A DNA stretch of 64,000 bases. Source: Cordylochernes scorpioides (taxonomy: Eukaryota > Arthropoda > Arachnida > Pseudoscorpiones > Chernetidae). The position numbers and the translations under genes were made by a program. How positions within the stretch are numbered: the first letter of the stretch is position 1; every line of letters begins with the position of its first letter. The notes beneath the pieces are model-generated. The model was given only the letters and a program-made list of their open reading frames with translations. It ran no database searches and was not told the origin of the DNA. This document shows, one piece after another, positions 43,633-55,670 of this stretch. The stretch is from contig CP092886.1 in NCBI GenBank assembly GCA_030710605.1, positions 47,407,794 through 47,471,793 of the forward strand. The letters are read 5' to 3'.

Positions 43633-46135
43633 CACTTCGAGGACGCAGGACGTCAATTAACGTCCTCGTGAAAATGGCACAGTGCCCGCAGGACGTATAT
43701 TAACGTCCTACTTTCTTAAAAATCGGTATAAAATCATAGCGCGCGCTACGTCCCGTGGCCACTTGCCCTCCTGCAAGTTTAAACATGCCTCAAGGTCGTT
43801 CACCACTTTGCCACGTGACAGGGTGGATGGCTGACCAATTAAATTGAGTTTTGAGTGCGCGCTTCCTCGAGTTTCCTCCCCTCCCAACCTCTACTGACCT
43901 ATTTTTAATCTGCCGTCATTTGCCAATTGTACTTTGCGCGCTTCTTCTTGTCACGTTTTTTTTTTTTGCTTAATATTTTTATTTGAAGTTTCTAATATTT
44001 TCAATAGACATTTTTGGATAAAAATGAATCCTGATCAGCCCAGTACATCCAAAGTTATCTCCTCTTGCCCATCTCCAGAGTGGGAGATGTATGACCCCCA
44101 TCTTTTTGATTCTGGATCAGAATTAGATGATTCTTTTGAGGATCCAGATTTCACACTCCATGCTAACTTTGATGAAGATATTGATTCGGATTCAACAGAA
44201 ATATATTTGGAGGGACCAAGAGATGAAGAGGCTCCTGCAACAACAAGGTCTCCTCTGGTAAGTGATGACTGGATTGAAACTACTACATCCACGATACCCA
44301 GACCTCTGTTTACTGCCCAACCTGGACCAAGGGCCGAGTTATTTCCAGAACCCAACTCTCCTTACCAGATTTCCAAAAAATTTATTGATGAGGATTTTTT
44401 TGGTAATCTGAAACTTGAGACTAACCGCTATGCTAGGGCAACCATAGACAGAGAAAGAAAAAATGGTCCTTTGAATCCTAGGAGTCATTTAGAAATGTGG
44501 AAAGCTGTTTCTGTGTCTGAGCTCAAGATATTTATGGCTATAATAATTCACATGAGCCTTGTTGTAAAGACCAGATTGAAAGATTATTGGTCAACCCGCA
44601 GTGAACTTAGGACAACTTACTGCAGAGATGTGGGGATGATCAGACCACGGTTTGAAGCCATTCTCTCCATGCTTCACCTAAATGACAACGCTTCCTATGT
44701 GGCTTTTGGTCAACCAGGCCATGATCCTCTCCATAAAATTAGGACATTCCTTGATCCTCTGGTCCACAAATTCAAAACATATTACTATCCCTGCCAACCT
44801 TTGACTATTGACGAAGCTATATGTCCTTTTAGAGGAAGAATACGGTTCAGAATATATATCAAAGGAAAGCCACACAAATATGGGATAAAGATATTTGAAC
44901 TTTGTGAATCAAGTTCAGGATATGCCTGCAACATAGAAGTATACACAGGGAAGCAGCCTGGTCAAGGTGCAGACTACAATTCGACCTTAAAACTGGTGGA
45001 AAGGATAGCGGCTCCATACTTCATTAGAGGACATGTTATATACTTTGACAGATGGTTCTCCTCTACCACACTTTTTCAATTTCTCTGGAGAAACAATACC
45101 CAATCTGTGGGAACAATAAAAAAAATAGAAGAGGCTTGCCAAAAAATGCATTTTCCAAAAAAATGAAAAAAGGAGAGGTAATTTACAGAATGAAAGGTCC
45201 TCTTTTGGCATTCAAATGGCATGATACTAGGGACGTTTTCATGGTCTCCACAGCACATGATCATGCCATGATACCTGTAACCAAGAAAGCCAGGAAATCT
45301 GACCAACCTCTCACCATGAAACCAGCTGCAGTATTGGACTACAACAAGCACAAGGCTGGTGTTGACAGAAGTGACCAGCTCCTCTCTTACTACTCTTTTC
45401 AGCGGAGAACTATGAAATGGTGGAAAAGGCTTTTCTTTCACATCTTTGGCCTGACAATAGTCAATTCTCATATAATTTATAATAAATTAAATCCAACATC
45501 CAAACTGTCACTCCGAGACTACCATCTTGTCATTATGGAAAAATTGGTTGAAGAAGCCGGAGTTGAGATCACAGATCAACAACTTGGTAGTTCAAGCTCA
45601 AAAGCCAGACTTTTGGAGAGACACTTCATTACAAGAATAAAAGAAGAAAACAAGCCAAATGTAAATATCCAACAAAAATGCAAAGTCTGTGCTGAAAAAG
45701 GAAAAAGTGCCACTGGAAAAAGAATAAGGAAGGACACTGCTTATATGTGCAAGACCTGCCTTGTTCCTCTGTGTATAAATGATTGTTTTGAGGCTTTTCA
45801 CATCAAGGAGAAGTATTGGCTTTAATTGGCTCTTAGAAATGGCCTTTATAAATAGTTCTTACTAATTTTCAGCATGTTTTTTGTATATATAACATTTGTC
45901 TATGTGTTGGAGTGAATTTAGTTTTTTTTTTTTTATATAATTTTTAATTTTTTATTTCTTTATCAAAATTCATTTTATATAGCATTAAAAATAATTTTAA
46001 ACCCTATATATATTGGCTTATAAATTTGGCATATATTACTAAAATAAATATATTAAATTTTATTTTTCATAAAAGTGTCTTTTTTACTGCATCCTGGTGG
46101 ACCATGAGGTCTGCTTAGGCTGCGTCCTCGAAGTG
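43633..46135 (+). mobile_element. Complete piggyBac-like element, family 1
   Basis: It is 2503 bp, flanked by TTAA on both sides (43629-43632, 46136-46139), with 16-bp inverted ends CACTTCGAGGACGCAG. Two palindromic AACGTCCT-type motifs lie just inside the left end. One transposase gene fills the middle and is broken once. It sits in a unit of the 285-bp tandem repeat. Confidence 0.9.
44024..45825 (+). pseudogene. PiggyBac transposase with a single frameshift
   Basis: The ATG at 44024 (AAAATGAATCC) starts an acidic N-terminus (MNPDQPSTSKV), followed by the DDE_Tnp_1_7 domain. Catalytic Asp positions are visible in PLTIDEAICPFRGR (about 44805), HVIYFDRWFSS (about 45037) and VLDYNKHKAGVDRSDQ (about 45337). 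The C-terminus has the usual cysteine-rich finger (CKVCAEKGKSATG ... CKTCLVPLCINDCFEAFH). The frame is lost at a run of eight A near 45118-45125 and continues one frame over to TAA at 45823-45825. Apart from that run the gene looks intact, about 600 residues, so the break may be recent or an assembly error. The 3' flank has an AT-rich UTR. Confidence 0.9.
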
Positions 46136-46139
46136 TTAA

Positions 46140-46440
46140 AAAAAGGAATTGCTTTTGTTTACTGCGAATGGGCCTAATGCGGAATAATACAATTTTAATG
46201 GTCTGGAGATATGAGTATCTCACCAACAAACTTGACAACCATCAAAAAGTTTACAAAAACATTGAGTGTTCCTTAAAAAAAGAAGAAACAAGATGGTGAG
46301 ATACTCATTTCTGTGGATAACTTGTAGCAACATGCCGCCGAGTATATCAATATGTTAGGTTCAGATATGTTAAATTAGGTTAGTTTATAGGTTGGGTTAG
46401 GTCAGGTTAGGTTGTTTAAAAAAAGGAATTACCTTTTTTA
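46140..46440 (+). repeat. 285-bp tandem repeat units, right side of piggyBac
   Basis: Continues the array broken at 43629: GGAATTGCTTTTGTTTACTG, GAGATACTCATTTCTG and GGTTAGGTCAGGTTAGGTTG recur in order, followed by the start of another unit. Confidence 0.65.
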
Positions 46441-46818
46441 CTGCGAGTGGGCCTAACGTTGAATATACGGCGAATATTTTTACTGTCCACAGAAATGAAT
46501 ATCGCACCAACAAAGTTTCAAATTCCAATTAAAAAAAAAAAAAGAATGCCTGAAAAATATACACTTATGGACAAAACTTAAGGAAGTGGAAAATATTTGA
46601 TGTCACCGGTCATCTTTTTTTTTTTTTTTGAAGATGACAGAGGCAATTTTGTTTACATTTGATTATCCTGTGTCTTCAATTAAAGTCATTGTATATCAAA
46701 ATCTTTCAGGGTTTATATGAATCCAGATTATGCTAAAAAGTAAAACTTCCTTAAGTTTTGTCAATGAGTGTACTTCAGCCAATTTTTTTTTTTTTAAATC
46801 GGTCTTATATTCAATATA

Positions 46819-48254
46819 CAGTAAAACCCCTATATAGTGAACCCCAATAGGACAGAGCTTTTGGTTCACTATAGCCATGGTTCACTATTGCCACGGTTTG
46901 GCTATTTTTTAAACTTTTCTAAAATTTTAGACCGTATAATTAAAAAACAGCCATACAAACAGGAAAAGGCAGCCACTTAATGGTCACTTTGTTTTAATTC
47001 CCTAAATTGACCTATTTCTTTACAGTAATGCTGAATATCAAAAGAAGTCATTTGATAATAGGTTCTTCTTATCATTAGCATACATGTTTATATATAAACC
47101 AATGTATTATTTAAAAATTAAGCCAAATCCCCTACGCAAAACATTATTAATTATATATTTAAAAGGTGTAAGAGTATTATATAACATCTTTCTCAAATAA
47201 TATAATACTATATTTATTTGAAAAAATGCCTCTAATGCCTTGTTGTTTGAAAGTGAAAAGTGAAATTTGAAAATCAGAATTGTCTTAAATAATGGTTATT
47301 TCAATCAAAGGAATAAAGCTCTGTGTATTCTGAATCAATTGAGGATGAATCAAAAGTATCCAATTCAGAAAAATCACTCGAAACATGTTGATACGATAGC
47401 GCGATCGGTAAAGTTGCGAATAAAAAACGCCAATTTGCAAACACAAAATCGGTGGTAAAACGGATGGCCAGGGAGAATATCCGCGAACCCTGAATGAGTC
47501 ATATACCTAACAAGAATTCTATTCTAAAAATAGAACTTTAGCGGTAGTTTTTGAGAATTTATAAGTCGGTTTGTTTGTGGCCCATGAGACCGGGTAACTT
47601 GGGGGAACTGTTTTTTTTTTCTTCTTCTTCCAATTCCAATTTCTACATATTCTTCTGAAGTGTATATTAAATTTTGTTTTTAACCTGTTATTCAAACCAT
47701 TTCTGGCTTTAAAATTATTTGGAATTATTTTTTAGCCTAGGTTAAACTTGATATAGAACGCTTCTAAAAGGCATGCTGCCACTGTTTTTTTTTTTTTTTA
47801 GAACGCACTCTTTGTTTCTTTTCTTTATTTTGGAAGCCATTTGTATTTTTATTTTATTTCAAAATTGTCGAATGCAAAGATATTCTATTAAATAAAAGTA
47901 TAATGTGTAAAAATTTATACAACATACAGCAAAAATGAATGGAAATGAAAACAAACAATGCCGCTAATTTTTTTTTTTTAAATCGCGATCCGCGAGTTGA
48001 AACATGCTCAAAATTTTGTTTTAATTTTTTTTTTAAATCACAATTTTAAGTTCGTTATAAGCATAGTATTTTTAATAGATTTTATCATTTTGGGACCGAA
48101 AATAGGTTCGTTATAGGGGTAGTTCGTTATTTTAAAAATCGCAAAGTTCATTATAACGATGGTATTTTCAATGAAATGGAATCGGGAATCGCCGTAGGTT
48201 CGTTATAAGGGAAGGTTCGCTATATCCAGGGTTCATATTAGCGGGGGTTTACTG
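46819..48254 (+). mobile_element. Pogo-like element P, complete copy 3
   Basis: 1436 bp from TA-CAGTAAAACCCCTATATAG to GGGGGTTTACTG-TA, collinear with 8918-10309. It has a small duplication of the TTCACTATAGCCA end motif (46863-46892). No coding region. Confidence 0.75.
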
Positions 48255-48804
48255 TATATATAAAAGGGAAAAATAACTACTCAAGAAAGGATTAGGCAGT
48301 AAAAATGATTGAAAAGACATGCAATGAGCATCTTGAATGAGCTTTTTAGATGGGAAAGTGCCATATTTCAGAATAAATAGAAGCTTAATATTGGTAATCC
48401 ATTTGATCAATCAAGAAAAGCCAACCATGTACACATTGAGCATGGTGCTAGCTGTACCTCCTCGATCCATGATGGCTACATTGAAAATCAAAAATGGAAT
48501 ATTAAAACATGTAATTTATGATTTATTATTTATTCATTATTTACAATATAATATACAATACACAACAATATATATTATTTTTATACGAAAAATCTTTTTA
48601 CACATAGTACAAATAATTTTAAATATATAATACGCGTTATTGTTAATTTTCAAAATATTTACACCTAATTTTTTCAAAATATATTTTGTCCATAATATAA
48701 ATATTATATATCAAAATTTTTCTCCCCATTGAATATAACATAATATTTTTAAAACCTAAATGCTGTTGACGTTATGTGACGCTGAGTTTTGTTGTTGACA
48801 CACT

Positions 48805-48905
48805 TTAAAATGTTATAACACCTTGATAACGGTTGGCGTTCAGACAACTGAAATATTGGTAAAATAAATAATATTTTGATCCAATATATGCCTTTTCAAT
48901 TAAAC
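48805..48905 (+). repeat. Arm of the foldback element
   Basis: ACGGTTGGCGTTCAGACAACTGAAATATT matches the right arm at 31650-31690. Only one arm is seen. The neighbouring 48260-48800 and 48906-49190 are AT-rich without recognisable genes. Confidence 0.45.
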
Positions 48906-49199
48906 AACAATATATGTAACTCAAATATTTATGCTAATACCTCCTGAAAATCTTTACCAGCTTGAACACCTTTTTGGAAGATTTGAGCACTGCCATAACT
49001 CTTCATGTAGGATACAATGAAATTGAAGATGCCATTATACTGATAAAGCCATAGCCCCAAAACAGTGGTATACAAGTTGAATTTTGAAAAAAAAAAGAGG
49101 GTTTTTCCACTTCTAATTCTAAGCACAATATTTTAGGTTGTCTTAGAAAACTATTTTTTTATTATCTGCTATCTTGTTTACACATTTGATAACAGTACT

Positions 49200-49560
49200 A
49201 TTTAAGTGATAAGGAACAATTTGGATTATAGAATAATCTATAATAGAGCATGCAATAATATAAGAAATACAAATACAAAAAGACAAAGACAAGTAAAAGA
49301 AAATAAGACCTAATTCAAATAAATAGTGTGTGACGTTTCGGTAACAGCATTGTTACCATTTATTCTTTTGTCTGATGATGGAAACAATGCTGTTACTGAA
49401 ACGTCACACACTATTAATTTATTTGGATTAGGTCTTATTTTCCTATTACTATTTAAGAATATTCCGTGATATTTATTCTTTTTTCTGATGATGGTAACAA
49501 CGCTGTTACTGAAATATCCCACACTATCAATTTATTTGGATTTGGTCTTAGTTTCTTGTA
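49200..49560. mobile_element. Palindromic MITE pair
   Basis: AATAAGACCTAATTCAAATA ... GTGTGTGACGTTTCGGTAAC and its inverted counterpart enclose CTGATGATGG; a second, similar half follows to 49560. Inner hairpins of the type GGTAACA-N4-TGTTACC are present. Confidence 0.55.
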
Positions 49561-49679
49561 ATTGAAATGTGCTGCAATTAACAGAATGGAAGAAAATAAA
49601 TATCAATGATTTTTACAGATATGCCTTCAGTTATATATAAAAAAAAATTATAAAAAAAAAAAGAGGGTTTTTCCACTTC

Positions 49680-49935
49680 TATTTCTAAGAATAATATTTT
49701 AGGTTGTCTTAGACCTTTTTTTTTTCTTATCTGCTATCTTGTTCACACACTTTATAACAGTACTATTTAAGAACATGCTGTGATATTTTTCTCATTTATT
49801 ATTTTGTCTGATAGTGTAAAAAGGCTGTTACCAAAACGTCCCACACTATTTTAACACAAGGTAATAAGACCAAATCCAAATAAATAAATAGTGTTATTAA
49901 TTTATTTGGATTTGGTCTTGTTACCTTGTAGTTCT
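49680..49935. mobile_element. Palindromic MITE, further copy
   Basis: AAACGTCCCACACTATTTTAACACAAGGTAATAAGACC then TTTGGTCTTGTTACCTTG. It is a rearranged copy of the family next to a Helitron end. Confidence 0.45.
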
Positions 49936-49941
49936 AATCTA

Positions 49942-50510
49942 CTAGCCGAATGACCCGGGCAACGCCCGTGTTTTACCCGATTGAATGTTTTTATTCAAAA
50001 ACTATTTGTTACAATTATAAATTGGCGCGTGCAAAGTCGAACTGCTTTCACATGTGCAGACATGTGGTGCGCTTACAGTAAAAAGCAGTCGCTAACTACC
50101 CACCATGATTATCATGGCCTGTACCACGTGTACTAGGGATAAGCAAAAAAAATAAATAAATAAATAAATTGGCGCCTTAAATAAATGCATATATTAGTTA
50201 ATAACTATAGCCTATGTGCTTTATCTGTCTATGTACTGTTGGCTTCCGTAGGCGTCTCATACTGGGAAAAAGAAAGAGAGGATTCCATTTAGTTATTAAC
50301 TAATATATGCATTTATTTAAGGAGCGACCAACACAATAGTTACAAAAACGAAAAAGCGAGTGGGGGAGGCATGATGGGGGGGGGGGGGGGGGGCAAAGGT
50401 GGCGTGATCGTAGCCAACCAATAGGAGGGCGCAATTCCAAAAAAAAAAGCAAACGGTGACAGAGTTGATTAGGAGATGAGGAATGACGCTCGTAACTGTA
50501 TATAGAATAA
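49942..50510 (-). mobile_element. Helitron family H, minus-strand copy with inner foldback
   Basis: On the minus strand it starts near TATACAGTTACGAGCGTCAT and ends in hairpin CGGGC-GTT-GCCCG, then GGTCATTCGGCTAG and T. Nested in it is a foldback element (50164-50325) with arms TAAATAAATGCATATATTAG, and a SINE family 1 3' fragment (50034-50165). A run of about 18 G lies at 50377-50394. It is an inverted relative of 63195-63603. Confidence 0.65.
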
Positions 50511-50762
50511 TTCAAATTATACCTTATCAAGTTTAGAAATAATATGTGATTTAACTGCACTCTTTGCTGATGATGGACAAAAATCTGAAAACAATATGTA
50601 TAGGTAAATATAGATTTGAAACCAAGGCTTTTAGCAAATATAGGACTTAAGTCTATTCATGGGTGCTAAAGGTACCAATAGTAAGTGCTGATGTTGACAC
50701 TATTCAGTATTGTTTTTTTTTTAATTTATAAAGATTTTGATAAGGTACAATTTGGATTAAAG

Positions 50763-50870
50763 ATTATAAACACAAGATAATAAGACCAAATTCAAATAAA
50801 TAAATAGTGTGCCTAACACACTATTCATTTATTTGAATTTGGTCTTATTATCTTGTGTTTATAAAGATTT
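50763..50870. mobile_element. Near-perfect palindromic MITE
   Basis: Arms TATAAACACAAGATAATAAG and its complement meet around GTGTGCCTAACACAC, about 100 bp in all. Block A carries only a short remnant of this sequence at the same place. Confidence 0.65.
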
Positions 50871-51318
50871 TGTTCAACTTTCCTCCATGTCTGTCCATAA
50901 AGCTTGTGAGCAATTTTTAATATACTTTCAGGCTACATATAAGTCTGGAATTTTGTATTTTCCCCAATTCAGATAATAATGCAAGTATACAAATTTTCAG
51001 ACTTCTAGGTGGTTGGGAATGAACCAATTTCTACATTCCTTTTAAATCTTGTTTTTCAATCATCATTCAATCATAAATACAATGTCTGTGTGTGATGCAT
51101 GATTTCAACTCAGAAACTGTTGGGAGTTTAGACTTACATTTTTTTTCAGTGATTGTTAAAGACTTCAAAAGAGAAGGAAATCCCAATACAGTATAACCTT
51201 GTTAATTCGTCACACAATAATTCGACACTTGTGATAATTTGAGCATGTTCCCACCTCCAGCCTATCAAATAGTCTGAAAAAAAATTAAAAAGTTCAAATG
51301 GTATCAACTCACCCATTA

Positions 51319-53932
51319 CACAGGTCTACAAAAAAAAACTTTTTTTTTTTTTGCACAAGAGAACCTGATGGTGTTTCTTGTGTAACTTTTCATGCTGAAC
51401 TCAAAAATCTAATCAGAAATTTCCCATCACCCATGGTTTTTGCCTGATGGTCTTTTTTTAGTATTGGGATAAATACAGTAATAAATGCAACCAATGTTAC
51501 GTAAGCATTTTTAAAGTTACATCATTAACTAAGCTAGCGCTTTATTTTTGACAAGAAGAGTTGGTATGTGGAGCCAAAAGCTTTATTTTATTTGTTATTA
51601 ATTAAATTTTGCTCTTTAAGAATCATAAATATTAATTTAAATAACAAATTATTGAAATTTTAATTGAATATATATAATTTATTATTATATAATATTATAA
51701 TCTGTTTTGCTTTCAACTCAAAAATAACGACAAGCTCTGTAATGCTATTTGCTCATTAACAGTTTTAATATATATATTTAAATTGAACCTACCGATTTGT
51801 TTACTAGATTTGCAGCAGAAGTGACAGGTAAATTTGAAGTGATTAGTTTATTCTTCTCTATCGATTTGCTTTTATAAATCGTGTGCACTAGACTGTGTCA
51901 ATATGCCGAGGCATTGCATTAATATTCCTGATATTTTCTGTTATATATGTGGGGAATTAACTTTCAAAGTTCAAAGGCGAAACTTTATACCGCTCATCAA
52001 AAAGTGCTATGAACTTTATTTTGGCTTTAAAGTCGGTGACCAAGATAAGACTTGGGCTCCTCACCATTGTTGTGTAATTTGTGTTCGACATCTTACAGGG
52101 TGGATTAAAGGTGAATGTCATATGCCTTTTGCGGTTCCAATGATATGGAGGGAACCTAAAGACCATTCTTCAGACTGTAATTTTTGTTTGACAAAGACTA
52201 CATGTATTACATCCAAATCAAGACATACAGTTGAATATCCAGATTTGCCTTCTGCTATGAGACCGGTTCCTCATAGTGATATTTTACCTGTTCCACAGCC
52301 TCCTGAAAATGTAATATTTAGTGACGATGATTCAGATAGACGAGAGCAACAGTGGGATGACACAAATTTTGAAGCAGGTGCTTTATCTGAACCTCATTTA
52401 TTAACCCAAGGAGATTTGAACGACCTCATACGTGATTTAGATTTATCCAAAAAACAGAGTGAAGTTTTAGGCTCTAGGTTAAAAGGCTGGAATCTGCTGC
52501 ATAAAGGCACAAAAGTATGCTTTTTTCGCAAGCGTCAATATGAATTTCAAGACTTCTTTTCACAAGAGAATGATTTAGTATATTGCAATGATGTTGTTAG
52601 TCTAATGGAAGCGCTTGGTCATGACCATGATACAGAAGAGTGGCGTTTATTCATTGATTCTTCAAAAATTAGTATGAAAGCTGTTCTCCTTCACAATGGA
52701 AATAAGTTCCCATCAGTGCCAATAGCACATGCATCCAACATGAAAGAGACTTACGAAAACATGAAACTGCTTTTGAAAAAGATAGAATATGAAAGATACG
52801 GTTGGAAAATATGCAGCGATTTGAAAGTCGTTGCTCTCTTGCGTGGATTACAGCTTGGATATACAAAATTTTGTTGTTTTCTGTGTGAGTGGAATAGCAG
52901 AGATAGGGAAAGGCATTACATTTAAAAAAATCTGGCCAAACCGTAAAATCTTTACTCCAGGATATAAAAATATTGCAAATCTACCCCTGATCGATTCAGA
53001 AAATATTTACTTACCACCATTACATATTAAACTGGGATTAATGAAGAACTTTGTCAAGGCAATGGATCGAAATGCCAGTGGATTTGCCTACCTAAAACAA
53101 AAATTTTCTAGTATAAGTGAAGCGAAGATTAAAGAAGGCATTTTCGTTGGACCTCAGATTCGAGAATTGCAGCAGGATGGAAATTTTCAAAATAGTTTGA
53201 ATGAAGTTAAAGCAGCAGCATGGAATTCCTTTAGAAACGTTTGCAAAAACTTCTTAGGAAGTGTCAAGGTTGAAAATTACCGAGACATAGTTCATACACA
53301 CTACAAGGCACTGGGATGTAACATGTCCCTCAAGATCCATTTCCTGCATTCACATCTAGATTTCTTTCCAGACAATCTTGGCGCAGTTAGCGATGAGCAT
53401 GGTGAGAGGTTTCATCAAGATATATCAAGCATGGAGAAGCGGTACCAAGGTAAATGGAGTCCCGCTATGCTTGCCGACTACTGCTGGACACTCAAGAGGG
53501 ATCTACCACAAGCAAAGTATAGAAGAAAATCCACTGTCGCTCTGCTTTTCAATAAATAAATATGTTTTGTTCATATATTTCTATATATTAACAATATTTC
53601 CAAATTTCAAGTAGGTGTATCTCAGAAATATTACGTAATAGAAAAAAACTAATGGTATATTTGGATTCAGGACTTGTAGATAAGATGCTATTTCTTTGTG
53701 TACAAAGAAAAATATTTTTTGATAAACTAGTGTAATGTAATAAGGGTTATGCAAAACTGCTTACGTAACATTGTTTGCATTTTTTACTTCATTTATCCCA
53801 ATACTAAAAAAAGACCGTCACGCAAAAACCATAGGTGATGGGAAATTTCTGATTAGATTTTTGAGTTCAGCATGAAAAGTTACACTAGAAACATAATCAG
53901 GTTCTCTTGTGCAAAAATCTTGTTGACCAGTG
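51319..53932 (+). mobile_element. DNA transposon with long inverted repeats, unclassified
   Basis: The ends CACAGGTCTACAA and TTGTTGACCAGTG are the outer parts of inverted repeats of about 130-150 bp, including AATCAGAAATTTCCCATCAC near 51412 and its complement near 53840. Block A provides the approximate empty site. The target duplication cannot be fixed: TTA-like bases lie at both sides, and an extra TGTGCGTGTG follows the right end. One gene of about 1.65 kb fills the interior. Confidence 0.8.
51903..53559 (+). pseudogene. Transposase-like protein of the unclassified transposon, one frameshift
   Basis: ATG at 51903 (CAATATGCC) opens a frame to 52925; the same protein continues in the next frame (FKKIWPNRK...) to TAA near 53559. 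The break is in AAAAAAA at 52922-52928. The N-terminus is cysteine-rich (FCYICGEL, HHCCVICVRHLTGWIKG, CNFCLTKT), a probable zinc-binding DNA-recognition region. Three conserved-looking acidic spots are FIDSSK (about residue 252), CSDLKVVALL (about 305) followed by CCFLCEW, and SDEHGERFHQDIS in the second frame. They would suit an RNase H-fold D-D-E transposase with a C-x2-C insert, but this is inference. I know similar proteins as uncharacterised ones in aphids and other invertebrates. Confidence 0.7.
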
Positions 53933-54144
53933 TGTGCGTGTGTTATTAATTAAGATATATATCAAAAGTATTTTCAAAAAATATTTTTAAAATTATATAT
54001 TTGGTAATCTCAGAAAAATGTCCACTAGCAGTGAATATTGTGACGAAATCATCAAACTTTAATTCAACACTTATTTTAATTTAACCGAAAGCTCTGATCC
54101 CTTGGGGTGTTGAATTAAAGAGGTTAGACTGTAGTTAGCTTCCC

Positions 54145-55523
54145 ATCTAATTGGAAATTTTGGGATTTGGGAAATTTGGGGATCCCATTGGGAATTTCTT
54201 GGAGCGCACAGAAAAAAATTACCATTCTGGGCACCCCCGTCACCCCGGGACATGGAACATCGGTACAAGATCAGCACATAAGTTAACTACTGAAAGGAGC
54301 TATCGCTATCTGGTCCTCTTTTATCGGCAGTCTCTCTCTTGGTGGGCACGCGAGAGTGGTCAATAGTCTGGTGCTGTCATCAGTCTTCTACTATCTTCAG
54401 GCCTACCTTATTCTTCTTTCTTATCTCCACTCAATCATATTAGGATATCAAGTTGTGGCCCTTGATGGTGCTGTTTGACAACCATCATGACTGGATGAAG
54501 TAGAATGTGTCTGCCTTTGTCATTAAGACTGGGAGCACTACTCAGTGGCAGGCCGACTTAGCTCCAAAAGAAATGGCCGCCTCTGACATGAGGAACAGAC
54601 GCCATGTGCAGCTGCTCCTAACATGGAGTACAAACACTGCTCATCCTGTATCCCTGGATTAGGAGCCCTTACAGGGTACTATCAACCGGGCCAGCTGAAT
54701 CCAGATATTTTTAGCGAGCTTGTTACTGCTCCCCCTCCTTTTTCATCCGGGCTTGGGACCGGCAAAGGCGAAGTGAGACTTTCATCTCAAGACTGGCGCG
54801 ATTTGTTTGGAGTCTTGACCGCACTGTGCGACTTCCCGGCAGCGTTCTGGCGTGTCCTGTGTCCGTCGGTGGCGTGAGATTATTGGACATCAGCACCCAA
54901 CTCCAGCTCGCCTGGAGAATGCCTACTCATGGCTGGCGGACTCTGGGACCTGGATGGCTCCCTTGTCTTCGAGTTCCTGGGTGTTTCCCTGTCGCATCGG
55001 CTGCTGCAACTCTGGAAACAGGCCTCTTCCATCCTGGGCCTGAACCACCGGGTGTTGCCCACTCCCACCCACTGAACCTGCCCCTTGTCAGCGCCTGCAT
55101 GTTTCTGGCGATTCCATCGCTTCAAGCTCTCTCAAGATGGGTCAGAGTGCGAGTCTGAGACATAGCGGGCCTTGATTCACTGCTCAATACCAGGACGACA
55201 AGAAGTGTCCATGAGAATGCAGTTGCCCATGGATCATTCTGCCAGCGTCTGCTGATCGAGAAATGCTAGGAGCGATTACCAGGAGAGGTCCTTGGAGAAA
55301 GCCATGGTGTTGCACGGGATGACTACTCCGTTTTTTCAGAAGAATACATATATCGCAAAATGCGTGGTGTCGCTGGAGACTCACTGGCGATTCTCCACCA
55401 AACTCTGCAGCAGTGGCAGAGGTGTCCTATTCATGGTACATAGTATCATGCATATAGACTGTGCACTTTTGCATGTATTGACAAGATGTCAATAAAATTA
55501 TTTTAATTGTCAAAAAAAAAAAA
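54145..55523 (+). pseudogene. LINE 3' end, block B copy, with SINE inside
   Basis: It matches 5860-6884, ending with AATAAA at about 55492 and poly(A) near 55513-55523. A SINE family 2 copy divides it at the position equivalent to 6108. Reading frames are broken. Confidence 0.55.
54413..54773 (-). mobile_element. SINE family 2 in block B
   Basis: Minus-strand copy from TTCGCCTTTGCCGGTCCCAA to the tail GATAAGAAAGAAGAA. Block A lacks it at the matching place, so it arrived after the duplication. Confidence 0.75.
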
Positions 55524-55670
55524 GTCTAAAACCGCCTTGAAATTACAAGCTAAAAAAGGTCAAAATTCAATAAATATATTAATTTTTTCATTATAATACT
55601 ATAAGTAATATTTCTCAAATACTGTATTGTCATAAATATCCCTATATATAGTCACAACATTTGTGAATAA

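Larger units (their letters stand above)
51187..54131 (+). mobile_element. Element Q in block B, split and internally deleted
   Basis: The left end CAGTATAACCTTGTTAATTC is at 51190; the right end GTTGAATTAAAGAGGTTAGACTG-TA is at 54107-54131. The middle is replaced by a short deletion junction and the 2.6-kb transposon. Confidence 0.6.

Noticed and set aside
50374-50394. G-run as a possible G-quadruplex control site
   Set aside because: It is a simple homopolymer inside a Helitron and is matched by a C-run in the inverted copy; no evidence of function.
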